A stretch of DNA of 42,231 nt from Nocardia gamkensis NBRC 108242 (GTDB lineage Bacteria > Actinomycetota > Actinomycetes > Mycobacteriales > Mycobacteriaceae): positions 1-42,231 of the forward strand of contig NZ_BDBM01000068.1 in assembly GCF_001612985.1 (NCBI RefSeq), written 5' to 3'. This document shows positions 33,018-41,938 of this stretch, one piece after another. A program made the translations under genes and the position numbers. Positions within the stretch are counted from its first letter, which is position 1. Every line of letters starts with the position of its first letter. The notes under the pieces are model-generated. The model ran no database searches, was not told where the DNA came from, and was given only the letters and a program-made list of their open reading frames with translations.

Positions 33018-36000
33018 CGTGGTACCTCCGATTGAGCGCCCACCCCGCTCACCATGCTCCGCACTTGCCGCGCTGCAACCGACAACGTGGCGAGATCGTG
33101 GGTTCCGGACTCGAACAATTCCGACAGCGCCGCCCTGGCTCGGCCGAGGCGGGACTGATTCTTCGACTCCCAGTATGCAATCTTCTCATCCGCCGTCTCC
33201 TCGGGGTCGCCTCCGGAGAGCACGTCGAGGGTGAGCGAGCGCAGCGACCCGTACATGTCGTCGCGCAGCGCGAGCCGCGCCAGCGCGTGCCAGCGGTCGC
33301 CGCGTTCGAGGTGGCTGACCGCCTGCAACAGCCAGTCGATCTTGAGGTGATCGTTGAGCGCGTAGTACAGCGAGCCGACCTCGTCGCCGTCCCGGTCGGT
33401 GATGTCGGCGATGTCCACGATGTCCAGCAGGGGGAACAGGTGGAGCAGGCCGAAGACCTCGGTGGCCAGATCGGTCGGCGCGCCGCGGGCGATCAGCTCG
33501 GCGGACCGGTCGGTGAGGGTCGAGACGTGGTGTCCGCGCAGCCATCCCGGCACCTTCGGGGCCAGTTCGCGCACGTCGGCGCGGTACCGGCTGATTTCCG
33601 AGCCCACCGCGATCGGCTGCGGCCGGTTGCTCAGCAGCCAGCGGGACGCCCGGTCCAGCGTGCGCTTCGTCTCCAGCTCGAGCAGGTCGCGCACCGACGT
33701 GGGCGCGTCGCACGCGCGGATTCGCGTCCACGTCTTGTGCAGGTCGAAGATCCCACTGGCGGCGGCGAAAGCGCGCACCGCGTCGGTGGTGGTGGCGCCG
33801 GCCTCCTCGTTCAACCGGTGCGCGTAGGTGATGCCGCCGTAGTCCACCATCTCGTTGGCGATCATGGTGGTGACGATCTCCCGGCGCAGCCGGTGCCGCT
33901 TGATCGCCGCCCCGAAGCGGTCGCGCAGCGGTGTCGGGAAATAATCCGGCAGCCGCATGGCGAAGTACTGGCTGTCGGGCAGGTCGGAATCGAGCAGATC
34001 GGCCTTGAGCGAGAGCTTCACGTGCGCCATCAGATTGGCCAGCTCCGGCGACGCCAGCCCGGAGCCTTCTTCCAGCCTGCGCTTCATCTCCTGATCCGAG
34101 GGCAGCGCCTCGAGTTCGCGATCCAGGCCGCGACGCTCTTCGAGATCCTCGATGAGCCGCATCTGCACGCTCAGCATCTGCGACGCCTCGGTGCGCGAGA
34201 TACCCATGAGGAAGTTCTGCGCCACGTTGTCCCGCAGGACCATCTGCGCGACCTCGTCGGTCATCGAGGCCAGCAGCGGATTCCGGTCGTCCGGCGGCAG
34301 CTGACCGCCGGAGACGACGGCATCGAGCAGGATCTTGATGTTGACCTCGTGGTCGGAGCAGTCCACGCCCGCCGAGTTGTCCAAGGCGTCGGTGTTCATC
34401 TTGCCGCCGTTGCGGCAGAACTCGATGCGGCCCAGCGCCGTCGCACCGAGGTTGCCGCCCTCGCCGATCACCTTGACCCGCAACTTGTTCCCGTTGACGC
34501 GCACCGGGTCGTTGGACTTGTCGCCCACTTCGGCGTTGGTCTCGGTGCTCGCCTTGATGTAGGTGCCGATCCCGCCGTTCCACAGCAGATCGACCGGTGC
34601 GAGCAGGATGGCGCGGACCAGATCCGGCGGCGACAGCGAGACGACGTCATCGCCGAGGCCCAGCGCCGCCCTGGCCTGCGGGCTGATCGGCACGGCCTTC
34701 ACGGTGCGGTCCCACACACCTCCGCCGGAACTGATCAGCGACGTGTCGTAATCCGCCCACGACGACCTGGGCAGCGCGAACATCCGCTGCCGCTCCCGGT
34801 AGGAACGCGCCGCGTCCGGATCGGGATCGAGGAAGATGTGCCGGTGGTCGAAGGCGGCCACCAGGCGGATGTGCTCGGACAACAGCATGCCGTTACCGAA
34901 GACGTCGCCGCTCATGTCCCCGATGCCGACCACGGTGAAGTCCTGGGTCTGCGTATCGATGTCCATCTCGCGGAAGTGCCGCTTCACGCTCTCCCACGCG
35001 CCCTTGGCGGTGATGCCCATCGCCTTGTGGTCATATCCCGCGGATCCACCGGAGGCGAACGCGTCGCCCAACCAGAAGCCGTAACTCTGGGCCACATCGT
35101 TGGCGATGTCGGAGAACGTCGCGGTGCCCTTGTCGGCCGCCACCACCAGGTAGGTGTCGTCACCATCGCGCCGCACGACTCGGGCGGGGGGCAGCACCTC
35201 CCCGCTCGCGCGGTCCACATTATCGGTGACATCCAGCAGGCCGGAGATGAACGTGCGATAGCAGGCCACGCCCTCGGAACCCAGCGCCTGCCGGTCCGCG
35301 ACCGGATCGCCCGTCGCCGCCGGCGGTTGCTTCACCACGAAGCCGCCCTTCGCGCCGACCGGCACGATCACCGCGTTCTTCACCGCCTGCGCCTTGACCA
35401 GACCCAGGATCTCGGTACGGAAGTCCTCCAAGCGGTCCGACCACCGCAATCCGCCACGGGCCACCGGACCGAACCGAAGGTGCACGCCCTCCACCCGAGG
35501 CGAGTACACGAAGATCTCGAACTGCGGCTTCGGTCTGGGCAATTCGGCGATCTCCCGGGGTTCCACCTTCACCGAGACATAGTCGCGCGGCTTGCCCTCC
35601 GCGTCGGTCACGTAGTAATTGGTGCGCAGCGTCGCCTTGATCAGGCCGAGGATCGCGCGCAGGATGCGGTCCGCGTCCAGGCTGACCACCTCGTCGATCC
35701 GGCCGCGCACCTGCGTCTCCAGTTCCGCGGCGTGCTCGGCGGAGACGGTGTCGGGATCGAAGCGCGCCGCGAACAGGTCGACGAACAGGCGCGCGATATC
35801 CGGATAGGTGAGCAGCACACGGCAGATATTGGCCTGGCTGTACGGAAAACCCGCCTGCTGCAAATACTTCGCGTAGGTGCGCAGGATCGAGACGGCCCGC
35901 CACGGCAGCCGGGCGCGCAGTACGAGTTCGTTCAGGCCGTCCGCCTCCGCGCGGCCGTACCACATCGCCTCGAAGGCTTCCACGAACCGCTCCCGCAGCC

Positions 36001-37951
36001 CGCGCACCTCCGCCTCCAGCACGTCGGCGCGCTTGGAGGACTCCAGCAGTTCCGCGTCCAGATCCCGATCGAGCGAACTGCGCAGCAGTTCCGCGCGGGC
36101 GAGCAGGCCGAAGTCGTAGATCCACCGCTCACCGCCTTCAGTGCCGTCGGCGGCCTCCAGCTCGATCTGGTAGGGCCGCTCGTCGACCACCTCGACGCCG
36201 AGGCTCTGCAACAGCGGAAGCACCTGGCTCAATGAGATCCCGCTTCCACCGATGTAGAACGTGAAGCGCCATGAGCCCGGCGCCGAACCCGGCTTGCGGT
36301 ACAGATATTGGTCGATACCGCCGTCGCGCAGCCGCTCCAGGCGCACGATGTCCCGCAGCGCGCGGGGCGCGGCGAAATCCTGCTTGTAGCCCTCGGGAAA
36401 GGCTTCCGCGTACTGCTGCACCACGGCGGGGTCGAGCACCGTCGACGTGCTCACCTCGTCGTTCAGGCGGTCGTCCCAGGTACGAGTCGCCTCGGCGAGC
36501 AGGTTCTGCAGACGCAGCCGGTTGGGCTCGGAAGTGTCGGCGACGGGCGGCGTCCGCCGCGGGGCACCGTGCTCGGCTTCCGGCATGCGCACCGTGAAAT
36601 ACACACGCGCCAAATCACTTTCGCCCACTCGCGCGGAGTAGTCGATGGATACCCCGCCCAGTTCGCGGACCAGGATTTCCTGCATCTCCAGCCGCGCCCT
36701 GGTGGTGTACCGGTCACGGGGCAGGTAGACCAGGCAGGCGACATAGCGGCCGTAGGTGTCCGCGCGCAGGAAAAGGCGCACCTGGCGGCGCAAGCCCACG
36801 CTCAGTACGGCGGTGGCGGTGCGGCGCAGCGTCTCGCCGTCGGCGGAGAACAGCTCGGTGCGGGGGAACGACTGGATGACCTCGAGCATCGCCTGACCGG
36901 AGAACGATTCCAGGTCGAATCCGCTCTCCTCGATCGCCGTGCGCACTCGGCGCTCGATCACCGGGATGTCCAGGACGTTCTCGTGTACGGCGGTGACCGT
37001 GAAGACGCCGATGAACAAGTGCTCGCCGACCACCGCTCCGTTCGCGTCGAAGTCGGCGACGCTGACGAAGTACGGGTACACCGCACGATGCACGGTAGCC
37101 GGAACCAGTCCCTGTGTAAGGGTCAGCAGCGGACGGTCGCCGCCGTTTACCGGCACGTGGAAGTCGGTGCCCACGTCCGGACGCAGTACGCCGAGGCAGG
37201 TGGCGGGCAGGACGGTGGTCATCTCCCTGCCCTGATCGGTGCTCAGCCGGTAGCGCGCGTATCCGAGGAGGGTGAAATTCCCCCCGGCCAGCCAGCGCAG
37301 CAGGTTGGCGGTGTCGGTCAGTTCGGCCGGTTCGAACGGCGCCGTCCCGGATCGCGCGGCCCGCTCCAGGTCGTCGGCCAGCTTGCTCTGCGCTTCCTTG
37401 ATGGCCTCGGTGTCACCGATCACCTGACGCACGTCGTCCACCACATCCGGCATCGCGGATTCGACCTTGGCCAGCAGCGCCGCACTGGTCGACGGGTGCA
37501 ATTGCACATGCATCCAGGATTCGCGCAGCCCGGCCGCGCCGGTGCCGTCCACCTCGTGCGCGGCGGCGTGCGTCAGCCGGCCCTGCTCGTCCCGCTCGAC
37601 CTCGAAGATCGGGTGGATGATCTCGCTGACGCTCACGCCGATCCGGCTCAGCGACGAACTGATCGACTCGACCAGCAGCGGCATGTCGTCGGTGACGATC
37701 TGCACCGCCGCACCGATCCCGGAAGCGTCATCCGGGTGATAAACCCGGACCAGCGCACGACCCGGGCGACGGGTCACGGCCAACTCCAAATGCCTGCGGA
37801 AGATCTGGGTGATGCCGGTGATCGCACAGTCCACATCGCCCGCGTCGACGTGGCGGAAGTACGCTTCCTCGAGCGTCGCGAGTTCGCCGCGCAGTGACTG
37901 CGGCAAACCCGCGGCCCACGCCGCGCTGGACAATTCGGACGAGACGGTCAT
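33014..37951 (-). CDS. gdh: NAD-specific glutamate dehydrogenase, large (180 kDa) class
   Basis: 1645 aa from ATG 37951 with GGGAG about 10 bases upstream; the extension to 38119 is unsupported. It oxidises glutamate to 2-oxoglutarate and ammonia with NAD. The N-terminal ~700 residues carry ACT-like regulatory modules. The catalytic domain shows VGAKGGFVVKQ and DMSGDVFGNGML, followed by GEGGNLGATALGRIEF and a C-terminal domain. The mycobacterial homologue Rv2476c is of similar length (about 1624 aa) and is inhibited by the phospho-signalling protein GarA; the same control is likely here but GarA is not in the window. It heads the operon with the thioesterase and the Rv2474c homologue. Confidence 0.96.
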   Translation of the reverse strand: MTVSSELSSAAWAAGLPQSLRGELATLEEAYFRHVDAGDVDCAITGITQIFRRHLELAVTRRPGRALVRVYHPDDASGIGAAVQIVTDDMPLLVESISSSLSRIGVSVSEIIHPIFEVERDEQGRLTHAAAHEVDGTGAAGLRESWMHVQLHPSTSAALLAKVESAMPDVVDDVRQVIGDTEAIKEAQSKLADDLERAARSGTAPFEPAELTDTANLLRWLAGGNFTLLGYARYRLSTDQGREMTTVLPATCLGVLRPDVGTDFHVPVNGGDRPLLTLTQGLVPATVHRAVYPYFVSVADFDANGAVVGEHLFIGVFTVTAVHENVLDIPVIERRVRTAIEESGFDLESFSGQAMLEVIQSFPRTELFSADGETLRRTATAVLSVGLRRQVRLFLRADTYGRYVACLVYLPRDRYTTRARLEMQEILVRELGGVSIDYSARVGESDLARVYFTVRMPEAEHGAPRRTPPVADTSEPNRLRLQNLLAEATRTWDDRLNDEVSTSTVLDPAVVQQYAEAFPEGYKQDFAAPRALRDIVRLERLRDGGIDQYLYRKPGSAPGSWRFTFYIGGSGISLSQVLPLLQSLGVEVVDERPYQIELEAADGTEGGERWIYDFGLLARAELLRSSLDRDLDAELLESSKRADVLEAEVRGLRERFVEAFEAMWYGRAEADGLNELVLRARLPWRAVSILRTYAKYLQQAGFPYSQANICRVLLTYPDIARLFVDLFAARFDPDTVSAEHAAELETQVRGRIDEVVSLDADRILRAILGLIKATLRTNYYVTDAEGKPRDYVSVKVEPREIAELPRPKPQFEIFVYSPRVEGVHLRFGPVARGGLRWSDRLEDFRTEILGLVKAQAVKNAVIVPVGAKGGFVVKQPPAATGDPVADRQALGSEGVACYRTFISGLLDVTDNVDRASGEVLPPARVVRRDGDDTYLVVAADKGTATFSDIANDVAQSYGFWLGDAFASGGSAGYDHKAMGITAKGAWESVKRHFREMDIDTQTQDFTVVGIGDMSGDVFGNGMLLSEHIRLVAAFDHRHIFLDPDPDAARSYRERQRMFALPRSSWADYDTSLISSGGGVWDRTVKAVPISPQARAALGLGDDVVSLSPPDLVRAILLAPVDLLWNGGIGTYIKASTETNAEVGDKSNDPVRVNGNKLRVKVIGEGGNLGATALGRIEFCRNGGKMNTDALDNSAGVDCSDHEVNIKILLDAVVSGGQLPPDDRNPLLASMTDEVAQMVLRDNVAQNFLMGISRTEASQMLSVQMRLIEDLEERRGLDRELEALPSDQEMKRRLEEGSGLASPELANLMAHVKLSLKADLLDSDLPDSQYFAMRLPDYFPTPLRDRFGAAIKRHRLRREIVTTMIANEMVDYGGITYAHRLNEEAGATTTDAVRAFAAASGIFDLHKTWTRIRACDAPTSVRDLLELETKRTLDRASRWLLSNRPQPIAVGSEISRYRADVRELAPKVPGWLRGHHVSTLTDRSAELIARGAPTDLATEVFGLLHLFPLLDIVDIADITDRDGDEVGSLYYALNDHLKIDWLLQAVSHLERGDRWHALARLALRDDMYGSLRSLTLDVLSGGDPEETADEKIAYWESKNQSRLGRARAALSELFESGTHDLATLSVAARQVRSMVSGVGAQSEVPR

Positions 37952-38143
37952 TTTTCGCCAACTCCCTCGGATATCGGTTCCGTAACAAAGTGACGCCGGT
38001 CCGAGAGTAACTGTGCGCCGAGGACGCGTGGGTGAATTCCCTTTCGACATGCAGGAGTTCACCGCGACCGCGCAGTTCGCCGCTCGTGTGCCGAGATCGC
38101 ACGCGATGACCTCGGGCACAGCACAGAATCGGACCCGCGAACG

Positions 38144-38266
38144 TCAGGTGAGCGCTACAGGTCGTATCCGCGGCGGCAGCGGCGCCGCACCGGTACCTCG
38201 GGTCAGCTCGGCCACCGCGCCGGCGACCGAAGCCACCGATTGCTCGAACTGCGCCTGCGCATTCAC
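38144..38266 (-). CDS. Candidate 40-aa small protein upstream of gdh
   Basis: A GTG frame of 40 codons on the gdh strand, reading MNAQAQFEQSVASVAGAVAE then a short Pro/Arg-rich tail. Unlike other frames nearby, its codons are strongly GC-ending and the peptide is an ordinary amphipathic helix rather than Arg-rich noise. GGAG lies too close to the GTG (two bases) for a normal ribosome site, and TAGTGT six bases upstream could instead be a -10 for a leaderless message. No relative is known to me. It could be a leader for gdh, which starts 192 bases downstream, or a chance ORF. Confidence 0.35.
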   Translation of the reverse strand: MNAQAQFEQSVASVAGAVAELTRGTGAAPLPPRIRPVALT

Positions 38267-38631
38267 ATCTCCACACTAGCGAGCTACGCGCGGGTAGGTG
38301 TCACTCCTGTTTCCGCGTTCGGCCGCAGAGACTTTTCGCGCCGTCCCACCGAGAGCGTTCGTCGCCCGCTCCCGGCTCTACTATCCGGCCTCGCCGCCTC
38401 CCACGGCGCACCAGCAAACGCTGGGCAGCAGCAGAAACCGCCGCCCGACCTCCGCGCGTTCTCCGCGGTGGCAGCGGATCACGCACGACGAAATCGACTC
38501 GCCGCCATCCGGTCCGAGCGCCGCCCGCATCGAACGGTGGCGGACAGCCGTGGTCGGGCCACCGGATCGCCCGGCAAGAGGGACAGCGATCCCGCCCGAG
38601 GTTGCGCACAAATCTTTCGCCACTCCGGGCA

Positions 38632-38663
38632 GGGTGGGTGCGTCCTACGTCGTGCACCCACCC
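38632..38663 (-). terminator. Terminator of ettA
   Basis: A perfect 10-bp stem GGGTGGGTGC/GCACCCACCC (38632-38641 with 38654-38663), 12-base loop, 13 bases after the ettA stop on the minus strand. No U-tract. Confidence 0.65.
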
Positions 38664-38675
38664 GCCGTGACGAAG

Positions 38676-40352
38676 TCAGCCGCGGGTCAGCTTGCGGTGC
38701 GTCACCCGATGCGGGCGGGCCGCGTCCGGGCCGAGCCGCTCGACCTTGTTGGCCTCGTAGGCTTCGAAGTTGCCCTCGAACCAGAACCACTTGGCCTCGT
38801 TGTCGGAGTCGCCCTCCCACGCGAGGATGTGGGTGCAGGTGCGGTCGAGGAACCAGCGGTCGTGCGAGATGACCACGGCACAGCCGGGGAACATCTCGAG
38901 CGCGTGCTCCAGCGAACCCAGGGTCTCCACGTCGAGGTCGTTGGTCGGCTCGTCCAGCAGGATCAGGTTGCCGCCCTGCTTGAGGGTCATCGCCAGATTC
39001 AGCCGGTTGCGCTCACCACCGGACAGGACGCCCGCCGGCTTCTGCTGGTCGGGGCCTTTGAAGCCGAACGCGCTCACATAGGCGCGCGACGGCATCTCCT
39101 GCTGGCCGACCTCGATGTAGTCCAGCCCGTCGGAGACCACCTGCCAGACCGTCTTCTTAGGGTCGATGCCCGCGCGGTTCTGGTCGACGTAGCTCAGCTT
39201 GACCGTATCGCCGACCTTCACCTCGCCGCTGTCGGGCTGCTCGAGCCCGACGATGGTCTTGAACAGCGTGGTCTTGCCGACGCCGTTCGGCCCGATCACG
39301 CCGACGATGCCGTTGCGCGGGAGGGTGAACGACAGGTCCTTGATCAGCTGGCGGTCGCCGAAGCCCTTGTCCAGGTGCTCGACCTCCACCACGACGTTGC
39401 CCAGACGGGGGCCCGCGGGGATCTGGATCTCCTCGAAGTCCAACTTCCGCATCTTCTCGGCCTCGGCCGCCATCTCCTCGTACCGGCCGAGACGCGCCTT
39501 GTTCTTGGCCTGCCGGGCCTTCGCGCCGGAACGCACCCAGGCGAGTTCTTCCTTGAGCCGCTTCTGCAGCTTCTGGTCCTTCTTGCCCTGCACCTCGAGC
39601 CGCTCGGCCTTCTTCTCCAGGTAGGTGGAGTAGTTGCCCTCGTAGGGGTAGGCGCGGCCGCGGTCCAGCTCGAGGATCCACTGGGCGACGTTGTCCAGGA
39701 AGTACCGGTCGTGGGTGACCGCGAGCACGGCGCCCTGGTACTGCGCCAGGTGCTGCTCGAGCCAGTTCACGCTCTCGGCGTCCAAGTGGTTGGTCGGCTC
39801 GTCCAGCAGCAGCAGGTCGGGCTTGCTCAGCAGCAGCTTGCACAGCGCCACCCGGCGGCGCTCACCACCGGAGAGGTTGGTGACCGGCTCGTCCGGCGGC
39901 GGGCAGCGCAGCGCGTCCATCGCCTGCTCGAGCTGGGAGTCCAGATCCCACGCGTCGGCGTGATCCAGATCCTCCTGGAGCTTGCCCATCTCCTCCATGA
40001 GCTCGTCGGAGTAGTCGGTGGCCATCAGCTCGGCGATCTCGTTGAAGCGATCCAGCTTCACCTTGATCTCGCCCATGCCCTCCTCGACGTTGCCGCGGAC
40101 GGTCTTCTCCTCGTTGAGCGGCGGTTCCTGCTGCAGGATGCCGACGGTGGCGCCCGGGGCGAGGAAGGCGTCACCGTTGTTCGGCTGGTCCAGTCCGGCC
40201 ATGATCTTCAGCACGCTGGATTTACCTGCGCCGTTCGGGCCGACGACGCCGATCTTGGCGCCGGGAAGGAAGTTCAAGGTGACATCGTCGAGCACGACTT
40301 TGTCGCCGTGCGCCTTGCGAACCTTCTTCATCTGGTAAATGAACTCAGCCAT
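38676..40352 (-). CDS. ettA: Energy-dependent translational throttle protein EttA (ABC-F)
   Basis: 558 aa from ATG 40352 (MAEFIYQMKKVRK); the longer reading to 40430 is not supported. Two ABC cassettes without membrane domains. The first has Walker A GPNGAGKS near 38-45, LSGGERRRVAL and LLLDEPTNHLD. A charged linker and arm lies at about 240-310. The second has GPNGVGKT near 355, LSGGERNRLNL and ILLDEPTNDLD. EttA binds the ribosomal E site and gates entry into elongation by ATP/ADP ratio. Length equals the E. coli protein (555). It matches Rv2477c, next to gdh. Its upstream region abuts the integrase of a mobile element, so its promoter must lie in the 74-base gap or inside the element. Confidence 0.95.
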   Translation of the reverse strand: MAEFIYQMKKVRKAHGDKVVLDDVTLNFLPGAKIGVVGPNGAGKSSVLKIMAGLDQPNNGDAFLAPGATVGILQQEPPLNEEKTVRGNVEEGMGEIKVKLDRFNEIAELMATDYSDELMEEMGKLQEDLDHADAWDLDSQLEQAMDALRCPPPDEPVTNLSGGERRRVALCKLLLSKPDLLLLDEPTNHLDAESVNWLEQHLAQYQGAVLAVTHDRYFLDNVAQWILELDRGRAYPYEGNYSTYLEKKAERLEVQGKKDQKLQKRLKEELAWVRSGAKARQAKNKARLGRYEEMAAEAEKMRKLDFEEIQIPAGPRLGNVVVEVEHLDKGFGDRQLIKDLSFTLPRNGIVGVIGPNGVGKTTLFKTIVGLEQPDSGEVKVGDTVKLSYVDQNRAGIDPKKTVWQVVSDGLDYIEVGQQEMPSRAYVSAFGFKGPDQQKPAGVLSGGERNRLNLAMTLKQGGNLILLDEPTNDLDVETLGSLEHALEMFPGCAVVISHDRWFLDRTCTHILAWEGDSDNEAKWFWFEGNFEAYEANKVERLGPDAARPHRVTHRKLTRG

Positions 40353-40426
40353 ATACACAAGCCTATCGGTCTGGGGAATCATGATCGCCGCCCCACTGCC
40401 CCACCTTCGCAGCTCACGGCCTGCGT
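40353..40426. other. ettA 5' gap, candidate element junction
   Basis: 74 bases between the ettA start and the integrase stop. On the minus strand TAGGCT (40359-40364) seven bases before the ATG could be an ettA -10. No tRNA is present here, so if the integrase attached at this end, its core site is not a visible tRNA gene. The exact chromosome-element junction cannot be located without an uninterrupted relative. Confidence 0.4.
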
Positions 40427-40533
40427 TCATTCAACCAGCACCAGAGCCGCAGGATTCCCCGCCCCGCCCGGATTCACGCCGACAACTGCCTCAGGCCGTG
40501 TGCAGGCCGTCTCAAGCTGAGCGCCAGGCCGTA
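40416..40533. repeat. Phased CAGGCCGT repeats at the integrase end
   Basis: CAGGCCGT occurs at 40493-40500, 40504-40511 and 40526-40533 (spacings 11 and 22), and its complement ACGGCCTG at 40416-40423, 77 bases from the first: all multiples of 11. A further copy at 40700 is not in phase. The spacing is what arm-type integrase or excisionase sites near an attachment end look like, but three copies are inside the int coding sequence and chance is possible. Confidence 0.4.
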
Positions 40534-41725
40534 GAGCCGCCCCGATCGCCACCCGAGCACGGTCGTAGCTCGACGGGATCAGGTGCGCGTAGTACTTCAA
40601 CGTGATCGACGGATCGGCGTGCCCGAGGTAGTCCGCCAACTCCTTGACCGAGACACCATTGCCGAGCAGATCCGACGCGTACAGGTGGCGCAGTGCGTGC
40701 AGGCCGTCGATCCGCCGACGCCGTGTCAGCCCCGCTGTCCGGAACGCACCCGCCCACACCGTCGCGTTGAACAGTTCGCCGTACCAGGTCTTGCCGTCCT
40801 CGCGCGTCATCAGCAACCGCACCGTCTCCGGGCGCCCGCCAGGATGACGCCACGGCAAGGTGACCTCTACCGGCTCGAACTGCTCGGTGTACCGATCAAT
40901 CTCGTCCAGTACCTCCACCGCCAGCGGAGCGACCCGAGTCTTATTGCCCTTGGGCAGCGAGAACACCGGGACGCCTTCTACCCGCCGAATCTGGCGTTGG
41001 ATGTCGACCAAGCCGTCAGCACGCCGAATGTCATCCGGAGACAACCCCAGAATCTCCCCCTGGCGCATTCCGATACCACGCCCCAGCGGAACCACGATCT
41101 TGTTGCGATCGGGCAACGCCGCCCATATGGCACTCGTGCGCGCTTCGGTCCAGGGAATGAACTTGCGTTGCCCGACTTTCGGACGCGCGATCTCCTTCGA
41201 CTTACAGGGGTTTTCACGAACCATGTGACGCGCGGTAGCCAGCTCCATGATCGAGGAGAGCTGGCCGAACAGCTGCGCCTGGTACGCCGGATCGAGACCG
41301 CGATCATCCAGCCATTTCAGCCAGTCCCGGACCGCCGTCACCGTCGCGGCATTGGCAACGGTGCGCTTGCCGAAGAACGGCAGGATCTGATTGTCCAACT
41401 GGCTCTGTTTTGTACCCCGGCTGGATCGATCCGCCGACGTACCTTCCAGCCAATCGACCGTGAGATCACGGAACAACCTGCGACCGGCGCGAGGATCGAC
41501 GTAGCGTCCTTCCAGCATCGCAGAATCCACCGACACCCGGAACGCTTCGGCCTGACTCTTACGCTTGTCCGGAAAGGTCTTCGAATCCTCGGTACCGTCC
41601 GGCGCGATGAACCGGACTTTGTACCGATTACCCTTGCCATACAATTTGGTCTTGACCCGAATGACCTTGCCCGGATTCTCCGGATCAGGCACGTCGGTGA
41701 ACCACCGGTCTTGCACATGCGACAT
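40427..41725 (-). CDS. int: Tyrosine-recombinase integrase
   Basis: 432 aa from ATG 41725. An N-terminal basic region (about 1-95, with LYGKGNRYKVRFIAPDGTED) resembles the arm-binding domain of element integrases. A SAM-like core-binding domain follows at about 100-185. The catalytic domain has the first Arg in IGMRQGEILGL near 218, HALRH near 343 (HxxR), LGHADPSITLKYY with His near 368 and the nucleophile Tyr near 377. All four catalytic positions are present, so it should be active in site-specific integration and excision. The C-terminus ends with a Gly/Pro/Ala tail next to the likely attachment end beside ettA. Confidence 0.95.
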   Translation of the reverse strand: MSHVQDRWFTDVPDPENPGKVIRVKTKLYGKGNRYKVRFIAPDGTEDSKTFPDKRKSQAEAFRVSVDSAMLEGRYVDPRAGRRLFRDLTVDWLEGTSADRSSRGTKQSQLDNQILPFFGKRTVANAATVTAVRDWLKWLDDRGLDPAYQAQLFGQLSSIMELATARHMVRENPCKSKEIARPKVGQRKFIPWTEARTSAIWAALPDRNKIVVPLGRGIGMRQGEILGLSPDDIRRADGLVDIQRQIRRVEGVPVFSLPKGNKTRVAPLAVEVLDEIDRYTEQFEPVEVTLPWRHPGGRPETVRLLMTREDGKTWYGELFNATVWAGAFRTAGLTRRRRIDGLHALRHLYASDLLGNGVSVKELADYLGHADPSITLKYYAHLIPSSYDRARVAIGAALRPGAQLETACTRPEAVVGVNPGGAGNPAALVLVE

Positions 41726-41737
41726 GGCAGGCCCCGC

Positions 41738-41926
41738 CTATGCCGCGTCGTCCACGGGCAACTGGTCGAACCAGTCACGAACCGCAGCCGGGTACCAGCG
41801 CAGGTGTTTGCCCACCTTGCGCGCCGGAGGGCCGTAACCCTTCTTCCGCCACTCGCGCACTGAATCCGGCGGAACATTCAGGAACTCGGCTACGTCATCA
41901 ATCGTCCAAAGCCGCTCGATATCCAC
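41738..41926 (-). CDS. xis: Excisionase-like small winged-helix protein
   Basis: 62 aa from GTG 41926, preceded by the strong site GGGAGGGGGAGG. Almost the whole protein is a MerR/Xis-type helix-turn-helix: LWTIDDVAEFLNVPPDSVRE, WRKKGYGPPARKVGKHLRWY, then a short helix. Such proteins bend DNA at the attachment site and direct the integrase toward excision. It lies 12 bases upstream of int and 12 bases downstream of the off-edge gene. The strong ribosome site suggests it can be made in excess over the integrase, but the expression ratio is not knowable here. Confidence 0.85.
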   Translation of the reverse strand: MDIERLWTIDDVAEFLNVPPDSVREWRKKGYGPPARKVGKHLRWYPAAVRDWFDQLPVDDAA

Positions 41927-41938
41927 GCCTCCCCCTCC

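Larger units (their letters stand above)
37952..38675. other. Intergenic region between gdh and ettA
   Basis: About 720 bases, much longer than the gap I would expect from mycobacterial synteny. It must contain the gdh promoter, the small candidate ORF at 38144-38266 and the ettA terminator at 38632-38663. Other open frames on both strands, such as 38301-38657 minus, are Arg-rich and lack ribosome sites. No RNA gene is recognisable. Confidence 0.5.

Noticed and set aside
33032..36235. 1067-codon plus-strand frame opposite gdh
   Set aside because: Shadow of the GC-rich third positions of gdh; composition is Arg/His/Gln/Val-rich and no domain is visible.
40353..40426. A tRNA gene as attachment site next to the integrase
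   Set aside because: No cloverleaf can be formed on either strand here or in the ettA 3' region.
38298..40520. 740-codon plus-strand frame opposite ettA
   Set aside because: Antisense shadow of ettA with repetitive Leu/Val/Gln composition and no start signal.
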